Under the pieces are notes generated by a model. The model ran no database searches. It worked only from the letters and a program-made list of their open reading frames with translations, and had not been told where the DNA came from. Positions 1-11,066 of a stretch of 64,000 nt of DNA are shown one piece after another; positions within the stretch are counted from its first letter, which is position 1; each line of letters starts with the position of its first letter. The translations under genes were made by a program, and so were the position numbers. Origin of the DNA: Cristatella mucedo. Its lineage: Eukaryota > Bryozoa > Phylactolaemata > Cristatellidae. The stretch spans positions 457,001 to 521,000 of the forward strand of contig WPIO01000045.1 of assembly GCA_009760855.2 (NCBI GenBank), written 5' to 3'.

Positions 1-89
1 GCATGTCGGCAAGAATTGGTAAAGCAGCATGACAAGTGCACCATACCAGACGTGCGAACCTTTCGGCAGAATTTCTGAGAATTTGCCGA

Positions 90-238
90 GCTGGTTTAGT
101 CTAGCGGTTAAGGTGCTCGCCCCGACCAAGGTCTGACTGGGGTCGTGGGCTCGAGCCCTGAGGCATATGTGAAGCTCCTGAATAGAGATTAAGTTCTCTT
201 GGGGTGCTATATAAATGAATTATATTTATTTATTTAAT
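90..238 (+). mobile_element. SINE-A (tRNA-derived), full length
   Basis: This is a full copy of the most tRNA-like SINE here. The head carries an A-box-like TGGTTTAGTCTAGCGG and a B box GGCTCGAGCC near 148-157. The tail AATAGAGATTAAGTTCTCTT forms the stem-loop shared with LINE-A, and the copy ends in an A/T-rich stretch. Confidence 0.85.
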
Positions 239-1694
239 TTATGTCTAACTGTAAGCGCCTTAGAGCACGAGCCGAATAGATGGCATCCATAGCCCGAGAG
301 GCTGCCATGTTACTCAGCTCTGATCATGCACGGTCTCACCATACCGTCTTCAACTAATGCTCAACTCGCGTTGCTCGAAGCTCTATCTCACTAGCTAGAG
401 GTCATGCGTACAACGTTGCCATTGTAAACACCTCGAGTTACAGCCCGCATCAGCAGCACTTGAGAGTAACCGAGCAAGTCGGCCCTTGCTGGTTTGCTAG
501 CTGTTTCGGGAATCCTATGCGACCATTCGTTGGACGCAATCTGCGCTTGCTGTGTATGTATGTAGACAGGTTGTGGAGGCGGGCAAAAATCAGGCTTCCT
601 TGCCTCGCAGTTGATGCTTTAGCAGTGTTCTCTGACTGCTGCACCTGCCACCAGAGGTTGGCTCACCGACACTGCACTGTTTGGCTTGGGATCGAACATA
701 TAAAGGATCGAACATGCAAGCAGAGTGAGAGCGAGAATGCACAGGCAAAATGGTATGCCTGTAGTGGTTGGCAGCAGCCAAGGCTGTCTGGCTTCAGCCC
801 CCCCCCCATAGTGCAACTGCACTGCATTCTGTGTTAGTGCCCTTTTGCCCTTGCATTTGAAGGAGACAAAGCCAGCTTTCCCTGAGCTAGATAGAGTACC
901 ATCATGAGAAGATGCATGTAAGAAGCAAAGACCATACGTACGGTCGGAGCTGGCAGACGTGAACTTAGGGGACACGCAGGCAAAAGAAAAACTGAGCCTG
1001 TCTACTGCCGGGGGTTAAACTTTTATCCTTGTGGCAGCTTGCCACCTTGTGCACTCACGTCCCAAGGTCTTTTGCAGTTGGGCGAGCTGCGTAATCGTGG
1101 TTGGGTCGAGTGCAGGTTAAACGTCCGAGCATATTATACAGAGTGGCGATTAAAAAACCTGCCAGTCGAATTGGAGCTTTCAAGTTTCGACAACCCAGCG
1201 CTTGGCCTGGCATGATCACGTGTGGGCGGGGTGCACATGCTTTACGTGCAGTTGCAGCCCGATGGCCACCGGCATTATTGCGGCTTTTGCAGTGCACTGT
1301 GCTTTGACGTGGGGGTGTGTACAGCATTGGAGTGGCACTCAGCCAAGGCTGTTATCTTGTCGTATCTTGTTTGGTAGAGTATTGGCTGATCTGCCAACCG
1401 GGTTGTACTGAGGTGGTGACGAATATCCCAATGAGATTTCAGAGCATTTGAATGAATACAGAGCCGTGCAGTGCCTTGGGTGCTGAGTCTTCGACCTTTA
1501 GCTAGCGCAGGTGAGAGCCATGCCAGCTCATCCATTTCGAAAGGAGAGACACCTGGTTGTGGTACATTGCAGCAGCATAGAGGCATGCGGGCTCACAATT
1601 CCTAATGCTGCTAGAGTGACCACAGTCATGAGCATGTGATCAATCACATCATTCGTGCGCTCGTAGTTGTATAATAATGATAATATTAATAATA
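239..1694. other. No recognisable feature
   Basis: Non-repetitive sequence without a gene that I can recognise. Open frames up to 125 codons exist but show no family motif and overlap on both strands. A run of ten C lies near 799-808. Confidence 0.5.
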
Positions 1695-1822
1695 TTGGCT
1701 GATTAAACAGCCTCGTCACTACCCCTTGCAGGTGGCAATAAAGGATCACCCGCTGAAAGTGTCGAACCCACGACCTCGGTCGTAAAGAGCTAGCACATTA
1801 TGTTCTAGGCTATCACAACTTG
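1695..1822 (-). mobile_element. SINE-B (tRNA-derived)
   Basis: Reverse-strand copy of the second SINE family. On the minus strand it shows a B box GGGTTCGACAC, then the body around TGCAAGGGGTAGTGA and the terminal hairpin GGCTGTTTAATCAGCC. It is followed by an (ATT)-like tail at 1669-1694. Confidence 0.8.
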
Positions 1823-1836
1823 GGTGTGGGAATGCG

Positions 1837-1893
1837 CACGCACACACAGTCACACACTGAGTCAAACACACACACACACACGTACACACACAC
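1837..1893 (+). repeat. CA-rich simple repeat
   Basis: Interrupted (CA)n with GT and TA interruptions. The repeat runs to within about 220 bp of the MIX23 exon acceptor. Confidence 0.8.
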
Positions 1894-2112
1894 ACTTACT
1901 CATGTGTTCGAGCGTGCTTGATGTAGCTCCTACACCACTGTCTACGAATCTCTGTAGTCAATCAGCTTCTACAAGAAACTTTGCCCCCTGCTTCCCCTCC
2001 TGTTTGGAGACTTACTGTCGTTGCTATGCAGCAGCGCAAGCAGAGCAACATTGGCTTGCGCTCGAATTCGATGCAGGTGTCGCTGCATCGATGCTGCAAT
2101 CTGCTCTTGTAG

Positions 2113-2259
2113 CTCAGCAGCGCTCACAAGCACAGAGAAGTGCTGATCAAGAGCTGCATCCACACGAAGGCCTCTGCCGTCGAGAAGCTGAAGGAGCAAA
2201 AGTCGGCAAAGCCCGAAGACCTTGATACGCTCAAGCAGCTCCGCAAAGAGCAGACACAG
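2113..2259 (+). CDS. MIX23: MIX23 (CCDC58) internal exon
   Basis: MIX23 is a small conserved protein of the mitochondrial intermembrane space, linked in yeast to protein import. This 49-codon exon reads through a segment that matches the family from the AH..R..VIK.CI motif to LKQLRKEQT: here SAHKHREVLIKSCI, then DLDTLKQLRKEQTQ. It starts after a pyrimidine-rich acceptor ending TTGTAG (2110-2112); the codon before is an in-frame TAG, so the exon cannot extend upstream. It ends at ACACAG followed by GTTGGC. Both junctions are phase 0. The conserved cysteine of IKSCI is present. About 60 amino-terminal residues of a normal ~144-residue protein are missing, and I found no exon for them in bases 1-2112, so they lie upstream of the window. 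The family match is from memory; the splice signals are seen directly. Confidence 0.85.
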
Positions 2260-2328
2260 GTTGGCAATCGTGCCTGCTCCGGCTGCAAGGTTGCACAGTC
2301 GCCTGGCTTTGTTTGTCGGTTGTAATAA

Positions 2329-2510
2329 TGAGCCGCGATTGCCTGCTAGGTAAGACGTTTGCTTTTCATGACCTGTATCTCGAGGTCGTGGGTTCAAATC
2401 CTGCAGTGGGCGATCCTTTTTTGCCGCTGCAAGTGGAGGCGATAGCCTTTGGGGCTCTTCTGTCGCTATACAAAAGGAATTTGCTAAATCAGCTAGTATT
2501 TTACTTTTTT
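2329..2510 (+). mobile_element. SINE-B, full length
   Basis: Begins GAGCCGCGATTGCCTGCTAG, with B box GGGTTCAAATCC, then GCTCTTCTGTCGCTATACAA and the end AAATCAGCTAGTATT. It starts 69 bp after the donor of the MIX23 exon at 2259, inside the intron. Confidence 0.88.
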
Positions 2511-2525
2511 GTAATAAAAAGAAAT

Positions 2526-3035
2526 GTGCATAGCACCCTCAGAGAACTAATACTCTTTTTAGGCACTCTGCACTTGGTGTGTATGAAGCATGTCGGTATG
2601 GTTAGTGATATTTGCTGTAAAGGAAGCTTGTCACTGTGGTTAGTGATGACATGCACAATGTCAGCACCTATACAGTATTAGCACAATAAGCAATATCAGC
2701 ACAAAAAGCACACAGATGACAATTTACATGGACCCGGCATATACTGTGAGAAACAGGTGCATTATTAGCTTGTTTTTAAGCTTAATTAATCAATTAATTA
2801 ATTTTTAAGCTTTTTAAGTTTCATCAAGTCATGGGATGTTGTGGCATCAATCGGGATTGTGTTTCAGGGTTTGGGAGTACACGAAGAAAAGGATTTGAGA
2901 TTAGTTTAAGCCGAAGCTAAATGACTTGAGTCAGAAGAGCTGGTGTTAGAATACCTAGCCTGATTGGGGAGTAGGTTGAATAGACGAGCTGGAGTGAGAG
3001 AGTGAAGAGACCTAAAAGTGAGCTTTAGTCACTGA
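2526..3035 (-). mobile_element. LINE-A 3' end
   Basis: Reverse-strand 3' end of the commonest LINE. Landmarks in + orientation are the 3' stem-loop remnant CCCTCAGAGAACTAATACTC, the CATGCACAATGTCAGCAC segment of the 3' UTR, and decayed carboxyl-terminal coding sequence toward 3035. Confidence 0.8.
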
Positions 3036-3880
3036 CAGGGCTGGGGTCCTCATGCCCTTGCTGATTAATTTGCTGAGTCATCCATTCGCCCACGGCGTCT
3101 GTAGTTTTTCTGCTTCTATTGTGGCCGAGGCTGCATGGTTATTTCGAGCAGATGTAGCCAGCTTCTGCTCATGCCGCCGGCTGGTAGTGAGGTCGCCGTG
3201 CTGTTGGCCTGCCTAACCCTGCTAGTGAACAGCCGATTGGTTAGCTAGGGGAACTTGCCCTGCTGGCTGTATGCCTGACCCGCTGAGTCGAAGCTTAGGC
3301 CCAATTCGAGCTAAGGCAGTTAACTCTGTCAAGTCCAAGTTTCTCTGGTTCCCCATCTTTTCCATTTCATTCCCTACCTACCTGCCGTCTCAGCTTGAAC
3401 CAAGCCACCGGCTGCGTAGGATATAAGACCTCTTTCCCTGACAGAGCCCCCCCCCCCCGAAGCTCTTGCATTGGCCTGAGTGTTGTCGATGTATATGCTC
3501 GAAGGATTTTCTTTTTTTTGTGCTATCAGAAGACACTGAAGTGAGATTTAATGAATTTTCAAGAGTTATCCTATCAAAAACGCATCTAGATTAGCTGTGC
3601 CAGGCAATTTGTCAAGAACGGTTACGGTACGAGGCATCTGGTCTTGTGCATGAGCAGATAGAGACCACACGTGATACGAGATGGAACAAGAAATCAACAA
3701 TGTAGTTAAAGCAAGAATCTACCCAACCGTGTTTCGAGAAGGTAAGTTCGTAGACATCTAAGACACCAAAGCTATGGTTACGAGCAGGTTTTTAGAAATC
3801 GTCGGTTGTGATTGTGATTTCAATTTATTCCATGCATCCGATGCAACAAATGAGTCATTACTAAGAAGTAGTTGAAGAGA
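3036..3880. other. Intronic unique sequence, one possible cryptic exon
   Basis: No element recognised. A 20-codon frame with an ATG at 3681 runs into a strong donor consensus GAAG|GTAAGT at 3741/3742. It matches nothing I know and is not needed for MIX23, so it may be chance or a minor alternative exon. A C-run lies near 3448-3457. Confidence 0.3.
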
Positions 3881-4018
3881 AGCTGGTTTGGTCCAGAGGT
3901 TAAGGTGCTTGCTCCGACCGAGGTCTGGCTGAGATCGTGGGTTCGAGCCCTGAGGCAATTGAAGCACATGAAAAGAGATTAAGTTCTCTTGGGGCGTTAT
4001 ACAAATGAAATATATTTT
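3881..4018 (+). mobile_element. SINE-A, full length
   Basis: Head AGCTGGTTTGGTCCAGAGG, B box GGGTTCGAGCCC, and tail AAAGAGATTAAGTTCTCTTG with the shared stem-loop. Confidence 0.85.
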
Positions 4019-4354
4019 AATATTTAATTCAGTGTTGAAAGATTCTAGTGCACGGTTTTTCTTTCTCCAGCTTAGTCGAGTTTTTCTTTGTTTCCAAGCA
4101 TGTAAGGTTTATGGCTGCATGCTCACAACAGACATTCTTGCTTCAAGCAATTCCATTTTACTGATAAAGTGCTGCCCAGTCGTTTAGATATGTTTTTCCG
4201 AGACAGATGCTTTTTGCATCTAGTAAATGTTATTTGCAATGTCGAGACTGAAGCAAACTGGCATCCTTCCAAAATGGCTGTGCCTAAAGCCAAAGGTGTT
4301 TCAATAGCACGAAAAAGTACATACACCCATTGAATCAGGATATAAAAAGATATC

Positions 4355-4445
4355 ATTCGTTTGTATTGAGCGCTAAGAGAACTGAATCTGTATCCAGGCA
4401 CTTCATATATGCCACACAGCTCGAGCCTGCGACCACGATCGTAAA
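4355..4445 (-). mobile_element. SINE-A fragment
   Basis: The minus-strand tail (CGCTAAGAGAACTGAATCTG in + orientation) and B-box region are present. The 5' part of the tRNA head is missing. Confidence 0.75.
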
Positions 4446-5490
4446 GTTGAGAACCTTGACTTTGTACATACATAAATACATGTGTGTATAAGTATTTGAA
4501 GAGTGTGTTTGCACAGACTTGTGTAGGTACAGGCTGTAGGGATATCTGTACTCAAGTGAAACAGATATCTTTTTTGAGGACCCCTACAATTGGTTCTGGT
4601 AAGACCTTAGAGACCTAGTACTAAAAATGTTACCTAAATGTACTATAATCAGGAGTCGCATATATAAATAATAAGCTTACATACCACGCGAGCAAAGTTT
4701 TCCTGCATGTCTATATATGCATAGTGCCTCAATGAACTTTCAGGATTACAAGCTCCCGTCGTAGCCTGCTTGATCATAGAACACATTAAGCATTCGCAAA
4801 AATCTGTCAGAATCATCATCTAAACGTCCTGTAAACTTGGGAACAGCTTAAGTAATTAGATGTGATGCTACCTGCTTATGCTCTTAGCTATGCTATCCGC
4901 TTCATGCCAGAGATGATCGATTGGATTCACCGTCCGTACATTGACTGGCAACTCCTTTTACTCAATGAGCCCCAAACCGAGCTCAGCAGTTTTGTGTAGA
5001 AACTATCACAGTCACTCACACACTTTATTGTGCTTGAAGTGATGGCCCTGTTGGATAAAATGTTATCTCCACGAAGCTTCGTTGCACTATGTACTGCAGC
5101 GTTGTGGAATATTTCCAAATAGCCGTCTTTCGTCAGGATGTCAGGTGTCACATGCAGAGTGCCTATTCCTACAGAAGCATCCGCAGACATCACCCTTTTG
5201 ATGCCAACTTTTACGATCGTTTGAGGGGTACTATCATCGTAATCGTCCATCATGGCGACGATGCACGCAGTGCCTACATTTGCAGATACCAAAACTGAAA
5301 AATTTACTCTTGTCATTCATTTGCTTCAGACTTTGCACGTCATATGTTCTCTCACCTTAGCCCACTGAACTTTGAACTTTTGAACTTTGCAACCAGGCTA
5401 CTCTGTGCCTGACTGACAGAAGATGCTTCTTTATTGAGATCCAAGCAAAACATACTAAACAAAGCATACATTGTTTATATAGCCACGTTC
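4446..5490. other. Intronic sequence with an unrecognised minus-strand ORF
   Basis: A 129-codon open frame on the minus strand (4927-5316) is the longest in the MIX23 introns outside repeats. It shows no motif I recognise, has no clear splice or promoter context, and could be chance or a worn element. Confidence 0.25.
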
Positions 5491-6125
5491 ATAATAATTA
5501 TAATAATAAAATAATAGTAATGCACTTGATAAAGCGCCCTCAGAGAACTCAATCTCTTTCTAGGCGCTATACATTTGCTGCAAAGAAAATGCGATCAAAT
5601 GGTGAGTGGTATTATGCTTGATAAACAACATGAATAACATGGTTAGGGGTGGCATGCACAGGGTCAGCATGCAAGCGTAGTTAGTGGCAGCATGCAGTGT
5701 CAGTGCATAAGCACATAAAGGACGAATCACTGGGACCCACTAAATGCTCTCCTAAGTAGGTGCACTATTCATTTCTTTTTAAATGTGGTCAAGTCAGGAG
5801 ATGTTCTGACGCTGGTTGGAGTGAGTACGAGGCTTTGGGAGCATGCGAACTAAATGCACTGTCTCCAAAGGATTCTAAGGTTTGTATGAGGTATAGGTAA
5901 ACTGTTGGATTCCGAAAAGCAGGTGGTACGATGCTTGGCCTGGTGGGGGAGTAGATCTGAGAAATAGGCTGGAGCCAAAGAATGGAGTGACCTAAAAGTG
6001 AGCGACAAAACCTTGAAGTCGATCCGTTTCTTGACCGGTAGCCGGTGCAGGTCGGCGAGAAGTGGTGTGGTGTGGCAACTGCAACACTCACGACAGACAA
6101 GCCTAGCTGCAGAGTTTTGCACCAA
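5491..6125 (-). mobile_element. LINE-A, 3' UTR and reverse transcriptase carboxyl end
   Basis: On the minus strand the coding part shows the QNSAARLVCR, LHRLPVKKRIDFKVL and LAPAYFSDLLPHQAKHRTT motifs typical of the region after the reverse transcriptase of CR1/L2-like elements. The 3' UTR and an (ATT)-rich tail follow down to 5491. The copy is truncated at its 5' end, as usual for LINEs. Confidence 0.88.
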
Positions 6126-6295
6126 CTTCCGGTAGACTTGCCTCTGTCCTGGCCACCAAGTAGAACGAAGCTCAGCTCCTCAATCTTCCATTGGTCTTCC
6201 ATCGGTCATGGGCCGTATCCCCAGCTTTGCTGTTGGTGTATGCACAAAAGACTGAAGTACGATGAGGCAAGAGCGACCATTTCTACGCGACTTGA

Positions 6296-6406
6296 GCAGC
6301 ACTTGATCCCACTTGCAGTGGACGATAAAGGTTTGCCAGCTGCGGGACTCGAACCCACGAGCTCGATCGTGAAGTACAAGAGCATTAGTCATTGGCTAAG
6401 ACGTTA
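6296..6406 (-). mobile_element. SINE-B fragment
   Basis: Minus-strand B box GGGTTCGAGTCC and body (CCCACTTGCAGTGGACGATAA in + orientation). The 3' hairpins are lost. A CA/CG-rich stretch follows at 6420-6466. Confidence 0.7.
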
Positions 6407-6811
6407 ATGTAGGCTCCTGCAATGCACGCATGGGCACACACGCGCGCACGCACGCACACGCACATGAGCTGGGCAAGTCACGCGGACCCAACATCCTCTC
6501 TTCATACCATAGGCCGATGAAGCGCCAGTCTCACTGTACACAGTCCCGTATGTAGGCAGAGCGGTGTCCTTGGTTTCTACGAATCGATGTTTGCTGTGGC
6601 ATGGCTGTCCGAGATGAATCCAGCTCCAATGTTTGAGTTATTTGCTTCCAAATGTTCACAAGGGCTCTCTGTCGATGGGTCTATAATAAAATCACAAGTG
6701 TCAGCAGTAACAAGGTATAGCTAACATGTAGTCAGAACAGACCATGGTACTCTCAGCTGCTGTAGTTGGGCCTTGGCTGATTACGTCAGTGGCTTCTGCC
6801 ACAGCTGTAAA

Positions 6812-6952
6812 AAATATAATTCATTTGTTTAGCGCCCCAAGATAACGTAGTCTCTATTCAGGCGCTTCACATATGCCTCGGGCTCGAGACCACGACCTCA
6901 GCCATATCTTGGTCGGGGCGAGCACCTTTACTGCTGGATCAGACCAGCTCAG
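6812..6952 (-). mobile_element. SINE-A, full length
   Basis: In + orientation it reads TTTAGCGCCCCAAGATAACG, GGGCTCGAGACCACGACC and the head ACTGCTGGATCAGACCAGC. Confidence 0.85.
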
Positions 6953-7063
6953 CAGCATTATTATTCGCACTAGCATTACATCTATAACTGATATGGGTCT
7001 TCCTGCTCCCTGGCTGCCCTGCTCACACCTTACCTGGGTTATCTGGTCAGTGTATGGTATGGC

Positions 7064-7175
7064 ATTACATTCGCCATTCGATCGTGCTTCCTTTGCAGCA
7101 AATGTACAGTGCCTAGAAAGAGATTCAGTTCTCTGACGGTGCTATGAAATGCATTGTTATTAGTATTATCATTAT
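7064..7175 (+). mobile_element. LINE-A 3' tail
   Basis: Short + strand 3' end: TTTGCAGCAAATGTACAGTG, then AGAAAGAGATTCAGTTCTCT and a degenerate ATT tail. Confidence 0.8.
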
Positions 7176-7640
7176 TCGCCTTTGTATTCAAGACCAAATT
7201 TATTTGTGTGCTAGAATTCAGAAAGCACAGCAGCTACTGCTCGTGATTGAAGTCGATTGGATGGAAAGCGTGTGAGCGCTGTTTGGCCCTAACGAATCGA
7301 GGTTTGCCAGAGCGTCTAGTTAGTTGTTCGGTGTCTCCTAGCTGGCTGAGCTGTGGGAGAACGAGTTTCCTGCTCTTCTCGGTTCATTTCGGAGTACTTA
7401 CCCTATGCGCATCGAACGATCGCCTGGTAATGTTTTTTTTTTATTAACGAAAATGAGTGCTAGCTCACTTTGTTCGACCGTGCAAGCTTTTCGAAGTGTG
7501 CCCAGCAGTGCATCAAGTGCTGTGTCGAGCCCTGCTGCAAGCTTTGCTTGTGCATGCCATGCTCAGTGTGGCTGTCACGTGCCCGAGTATGCTGCGTTCC
7601 TGCATGTGATCATTGGTTGTGTGTTTTTTGTGTGTTAAAG

Positions 7641-7700
7641 CTTCGCTTGATGAAGCAGGAGCTCCACGTTGAGGAAGTAGTACAAGACTGTAGCACAAAG
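7641..7700 (+). CDS. MIX23: MIX23 (CCDC58) penultimate exon
   Basis: This exon of exactly 20 codons encodes LRLMKQELHVEEVVQDCSTK, which continues the reading frame of the exon at 2113-2259 and matches the family segment ending ELNVEEVV.D. The acceptor is a T/G-rich tract ending TTAAAG and the donor is a strong AAAG|GTGAGT at 7701. Both ends are phase 0. The intron before it is about 5.4 kb and contains SINE-A, SINE-B and LINE-A copies. The cysteine in QDCSTK sits where vertebrate proteins usually have another residue, so it may be lineage-specific. Confidence comes from three agreeing facts: motif, phase and splice sites. Confidence 0.88.
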
Positions 7701-8045
7701 GTGAGTCAATGCTTGGTTCTTTTCCTCGTGTTGAGTCGGGATACAGCTTTCAGTATGCATACGTAGTTTAGCTAGATGTCTGTTTGCCACTGCTTGTCGC
7801 TGAGGTTTCTATAGATGACCTTGAGTTGCTGAAAACGTTACTAGCTTTTTTCGTCACATCCTTGTTATATGGTCGTCAGATGCATGGCTTCTGGGTCATT
7901 ACCCAACTGTTGGACGGTCGTATTTCGTGCCCCTTGTCTTGGGTGGATTTTAGTCCTGCAGCAGGCTGTCCTTCATTGCCCATCCGGGAGCATATCGAAG
8001 TACCAATCGGAAATGCGCCGATATGACCTGCTTTGAGAGTCTACT

Positions 8046-8048
8046 TTA

Positions 8049-8115
<67 letters not shown>

Positions 8116-8218
8116 ATCTCTCCCCCTCCCTCCCTCTCCCCTCCCTCCCTCCCTCCCATCCATCACTCTCTCTCCCTCTCTCTCACTCTCTCTCGCTCTC
8201 TCTCGCCTATCTGCCCTT
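8046..8218 (+). repeat. (CT)n and CCT-rich simple repeat
   Basis: A pure CT run to about 8112, then CTCC- and CTCG-interrupted units. Open frames rich in Ser-Leu here are artefacts of the repeat. Confidence 0.95.
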
Positions 8219-8235
8219 CTCTCATTTCCCCTCTG

Positions 8236-8545
8236 TAATAATAATAATAATAATAGTCATAATACACTTAATAACGTGCCCTCATAGAACTCAATCTCTT
8301 TTTAGGTGCTTTACATTTGCTGCAAAGGAAGCACGATCGAATGGTGACTTGTATCATGCTTGATAAACAGCATGAATAACATGGTTAGGGGTGACATGCA
8401 CAGGGTCAGCATGCAAGTGTGGTTAGTAGCAGCATGCAACAGTGTCAGCACCCATAAGAACATAAAGGACGAATCACAGGGACTCACTAAATGCTGGCAT
8501 AAATAGGCGTGCCTCTTTCATTGCTGTCCAGATCAGGAGCAGCAG
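8236..8545 (-). mobile_element. LINE-A 3' UTR
   Basis: Starts with an (ATA)n tail at 8236-8255, then the stem-loop CCCTCATAGAACTCAATCTC and the GCATGCAAGTGTGGTTAGTA segment in + orientation. Confidence 0.85.
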
Positions 8546-8819
8546 TGACTGCTTGCTGCTCTGGTCGTGTTAATGAGGACACCTTACTGCATGGTCTTTA
8601 AAAGGTTGATTGTGACACTGCATCTAACCACTTTACTAAGAAAACTAGAGGTGCTAACATAGCATTTCTGTCCAGTCTAAGGGACCACACTTAGTCCTCT
8701 TGAAGCAAAAACTGTTCTATCTATTCTGCTATGCAAAAAAAAGCATGGCAGACCATGTAGTATTCTCCATGTAGTCACTTGCTGGCTTGCTTATCAAAGC
8801 TCCATAGTAAATAGGTGTC

Positions 8820-8943
8820 TTCATTCATGTGCATGTAATCACTAACCATATTAGCATGCTTTCTTTTCAGCATAGTACAAGTGCCTGTAAAGAGATTCAG
8901 TTCTCTAAGGGTGCTATGCAAATGTATTATTATTATTATTATT
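8820..8943 (+). mobile_element. LINE-A 3' tail
   Basis: Plus-strand 3' end with AAAGAGATTCAGTTCTCTAA and a pure (ATT)n tail. Confidence 0.85.
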
Positions 8944-9599
8944 TCACCTGGCTTCTGACTGCAGTCTCAAGTAAGCATTTCTCAAATTGCATAATGATAA
9001 AATCAACTTACCAATCATGTGCAAACAAAGTGTTACTCAGAGACTGGAAAGCCTATCCTTGCTAATTGTCTCAACTAGAAAATCTCCTGTAGCCCACGCA
9101 TGGAAAATGGGTGCCCTCTTCCAAAATGACACATGCTCCGTCCGAATGAGTTGTCATTCGTCTGCCTGTGCAGCTAGTTGGCCATCCCTACAGGGTTCAC
9201 AAGCTGGCTTTGGGCTTGCCAGTCCGATGTGCATATAAGCCTTACAGTCTGAAACGGTTATTGTGGTTGATAAGTCACTATTAAATGAGTGTTATGTCTG
9301 TGATTAAGATAGGCTTTGAAAGCTCAGGGGCAATAAAAGAGGCTTTGGGAAGGGCTCTGATACTCGGTAGGGCAACTCCTGCTGCTTCTTCTTCTCAGCC
9401 CCGTGTCCTTTACCCTGCCCCCAATGACTTTATCCAGGCGTTTTACTAACTCCTTTCAAAGATGCAATAGCCAAGAGTTGATATCAAATAAGGTGCCGTG
9501 CTTAGGGCAACTTGCTAAAGCACACATGAAGCCTCTGGCAGCTCTGATTGGTGGGATCTCTGGTTAGCAACATGCACGCTAAATCGTGCAAATTTAATG

Positions 9600-9735
9600 C
9601 TAGTAATATAATTATAACAAAATATTTTTGCATAGCGCTCTCAGCGAACCGAATCTCTGTCTAGGTACCTTACAGATGCTGTAAGCACATAATGCACGAG
9701 GGTCTTCAGTTCAAAGATCAGTAAGTGTACCAAGC
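9600..9735 (-). mobile_element. LINE-A 3' tail, diverged
   Basis: In + orientation AGCGCTCTCAGCGAACCGAA then GCTGTAAGCACATAATGCAC. Older than its neighbours by its many changes. Confidence 0.65.
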
Positions 9736-9795
9736 AAGTTGAATGAATGGAATGTGACATTAAACTCTTAATAATGTCGTTATACTAATAATTAT

Positions 9796-10162
9796 AATAC
9801 CTCGTGCTAACCTCAAATCTTTCGGCGATTGTGCCTTAAGTTCCTGTGCTCCCAAAGCCTGGAACTCACTTCAGACTTGCGTCACGACATCCCCGACTTG
9901 ACCACATTTAAAAATAAACTAGAAACATCTATTTATCACAGCATTTGGTGGTTCCATGTGGTTAGTCCTTATTGTGCTAATTCGTGCCGACACTATGCAT
10001 GCTGCCACTAACCATATTTGCATGCTGAACCTGTGTATGTCACCTCTAACATATTATGCTTGTTCATTGAGCATGCTACCACTTCGACCATGCTTTCCTT
10101 ACAGCAAATGTGAAGTGCCTAGAAAGAGATTGAGTTCTCAGAGGGCACTATAACAAATGTAG
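9796..10162 (+). mobile_element. LINE-A, carboxyl end and 3' UTR
   Basis: Encodes remnants of the PKAWNSLQT..HDIPDLTTFK motif, followed by the GCATGCTGCCACTAACCATA part of the 3' UTR and the stem-loop CTAGAAAGAGATTGAGTTCT. Truncated at the 5' end. Confidence 0.85.
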
Positions 10163-10985
10163 TGCAGTCTACCAAGTGTTGTCTGAGTGTGAGAGTTCTT
10201 TGACGTGAGTGCAATAGAATTGAGATTTGCACGCATGAAAGAAAACTGAGTAGCCTAAAACCAAATATCCACTGGCTCGCTAATTGTTCCACCACTCGTG
10301 GACCCTGAGATTGGGGATTCGGATGTGGGTGGCTGTAGGATTTCATTAGTATAGCACCCTACCATATTAGCTCCACCCTCTCAGCAGGGTTTTTTGTAGC
10401 ACTTGAGTTAAAGCGAATGCACTTACTGACGGGAATGCCATAGTCAGGGCACTGATCGGTTTTAGTGAACTGCACAGTCAATGACAGTGTGCAAATTATA
10501 ATGTTGTTTCGTTGCAAAAAATCACGAAGCAGCTCTTCTCCGTCGAAACAGAGTAAGGATTGTACATGAGGGCCGGACTGAGCTTGGTGACAGTTTAGGG
10601 TTTTAGATTCTCCCCACCGTGCTGCCAAGGCGGCAAGAGTGCAGGTGCAAGAGGCATCACTCGCCGAATGTCTGCTACTATCACGTGATGTGCCCAACTC
10701 GAACAGCTGGAGTCAGTGGCAGTTGTGGTAACCTTGGTAACCTGGCACGATGCACCCGACGTGTGAGCAAGACTGCTCAAGGCACGATAGACTCGTGCAC
10801 TGTAGATGGACGTGGCTGATTACGATCCCGTACTCACATCTTTGCAACTTAAGAACACGAGTTGACCAGCATGCCATCTCCACGGCTCGCTGTGGGGCCG
10901 GTGAGAGGCTCGAGCCTGCATTGCTGCAATTCGGATTCAGGTTGAAGATGCAGTTTAGTATGGTTAAGCAGCGTAATGTAATGTT

Positions 10986-10999
10986 AAGAGAGAGAGAGA

Positions 11000-11060
<61 letters not shown>

Positions 11061-11066
11061 AGAGTA
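10986..11066 (+). repeat. (GA)n microsatellite
   Basis: About 80 bp of AG/GA with two GGGA interruptions. Confidence 0.97.

Noticed and set aside
799..808. C-runs here and near 3448-3457 as i-motif or G-quadruplex sites
   Set aside because: Each is a single run without the four spaced tracts needed.
1..2112. Amino-terminal MIX23 exons in the first 2.1 kb
   Set aside because: I looked for the CEEF, DDRIV and TCKQLY regions with a matching phase-0 donor and found none. A TCKQ word near 712 is followed by unrelated residues.
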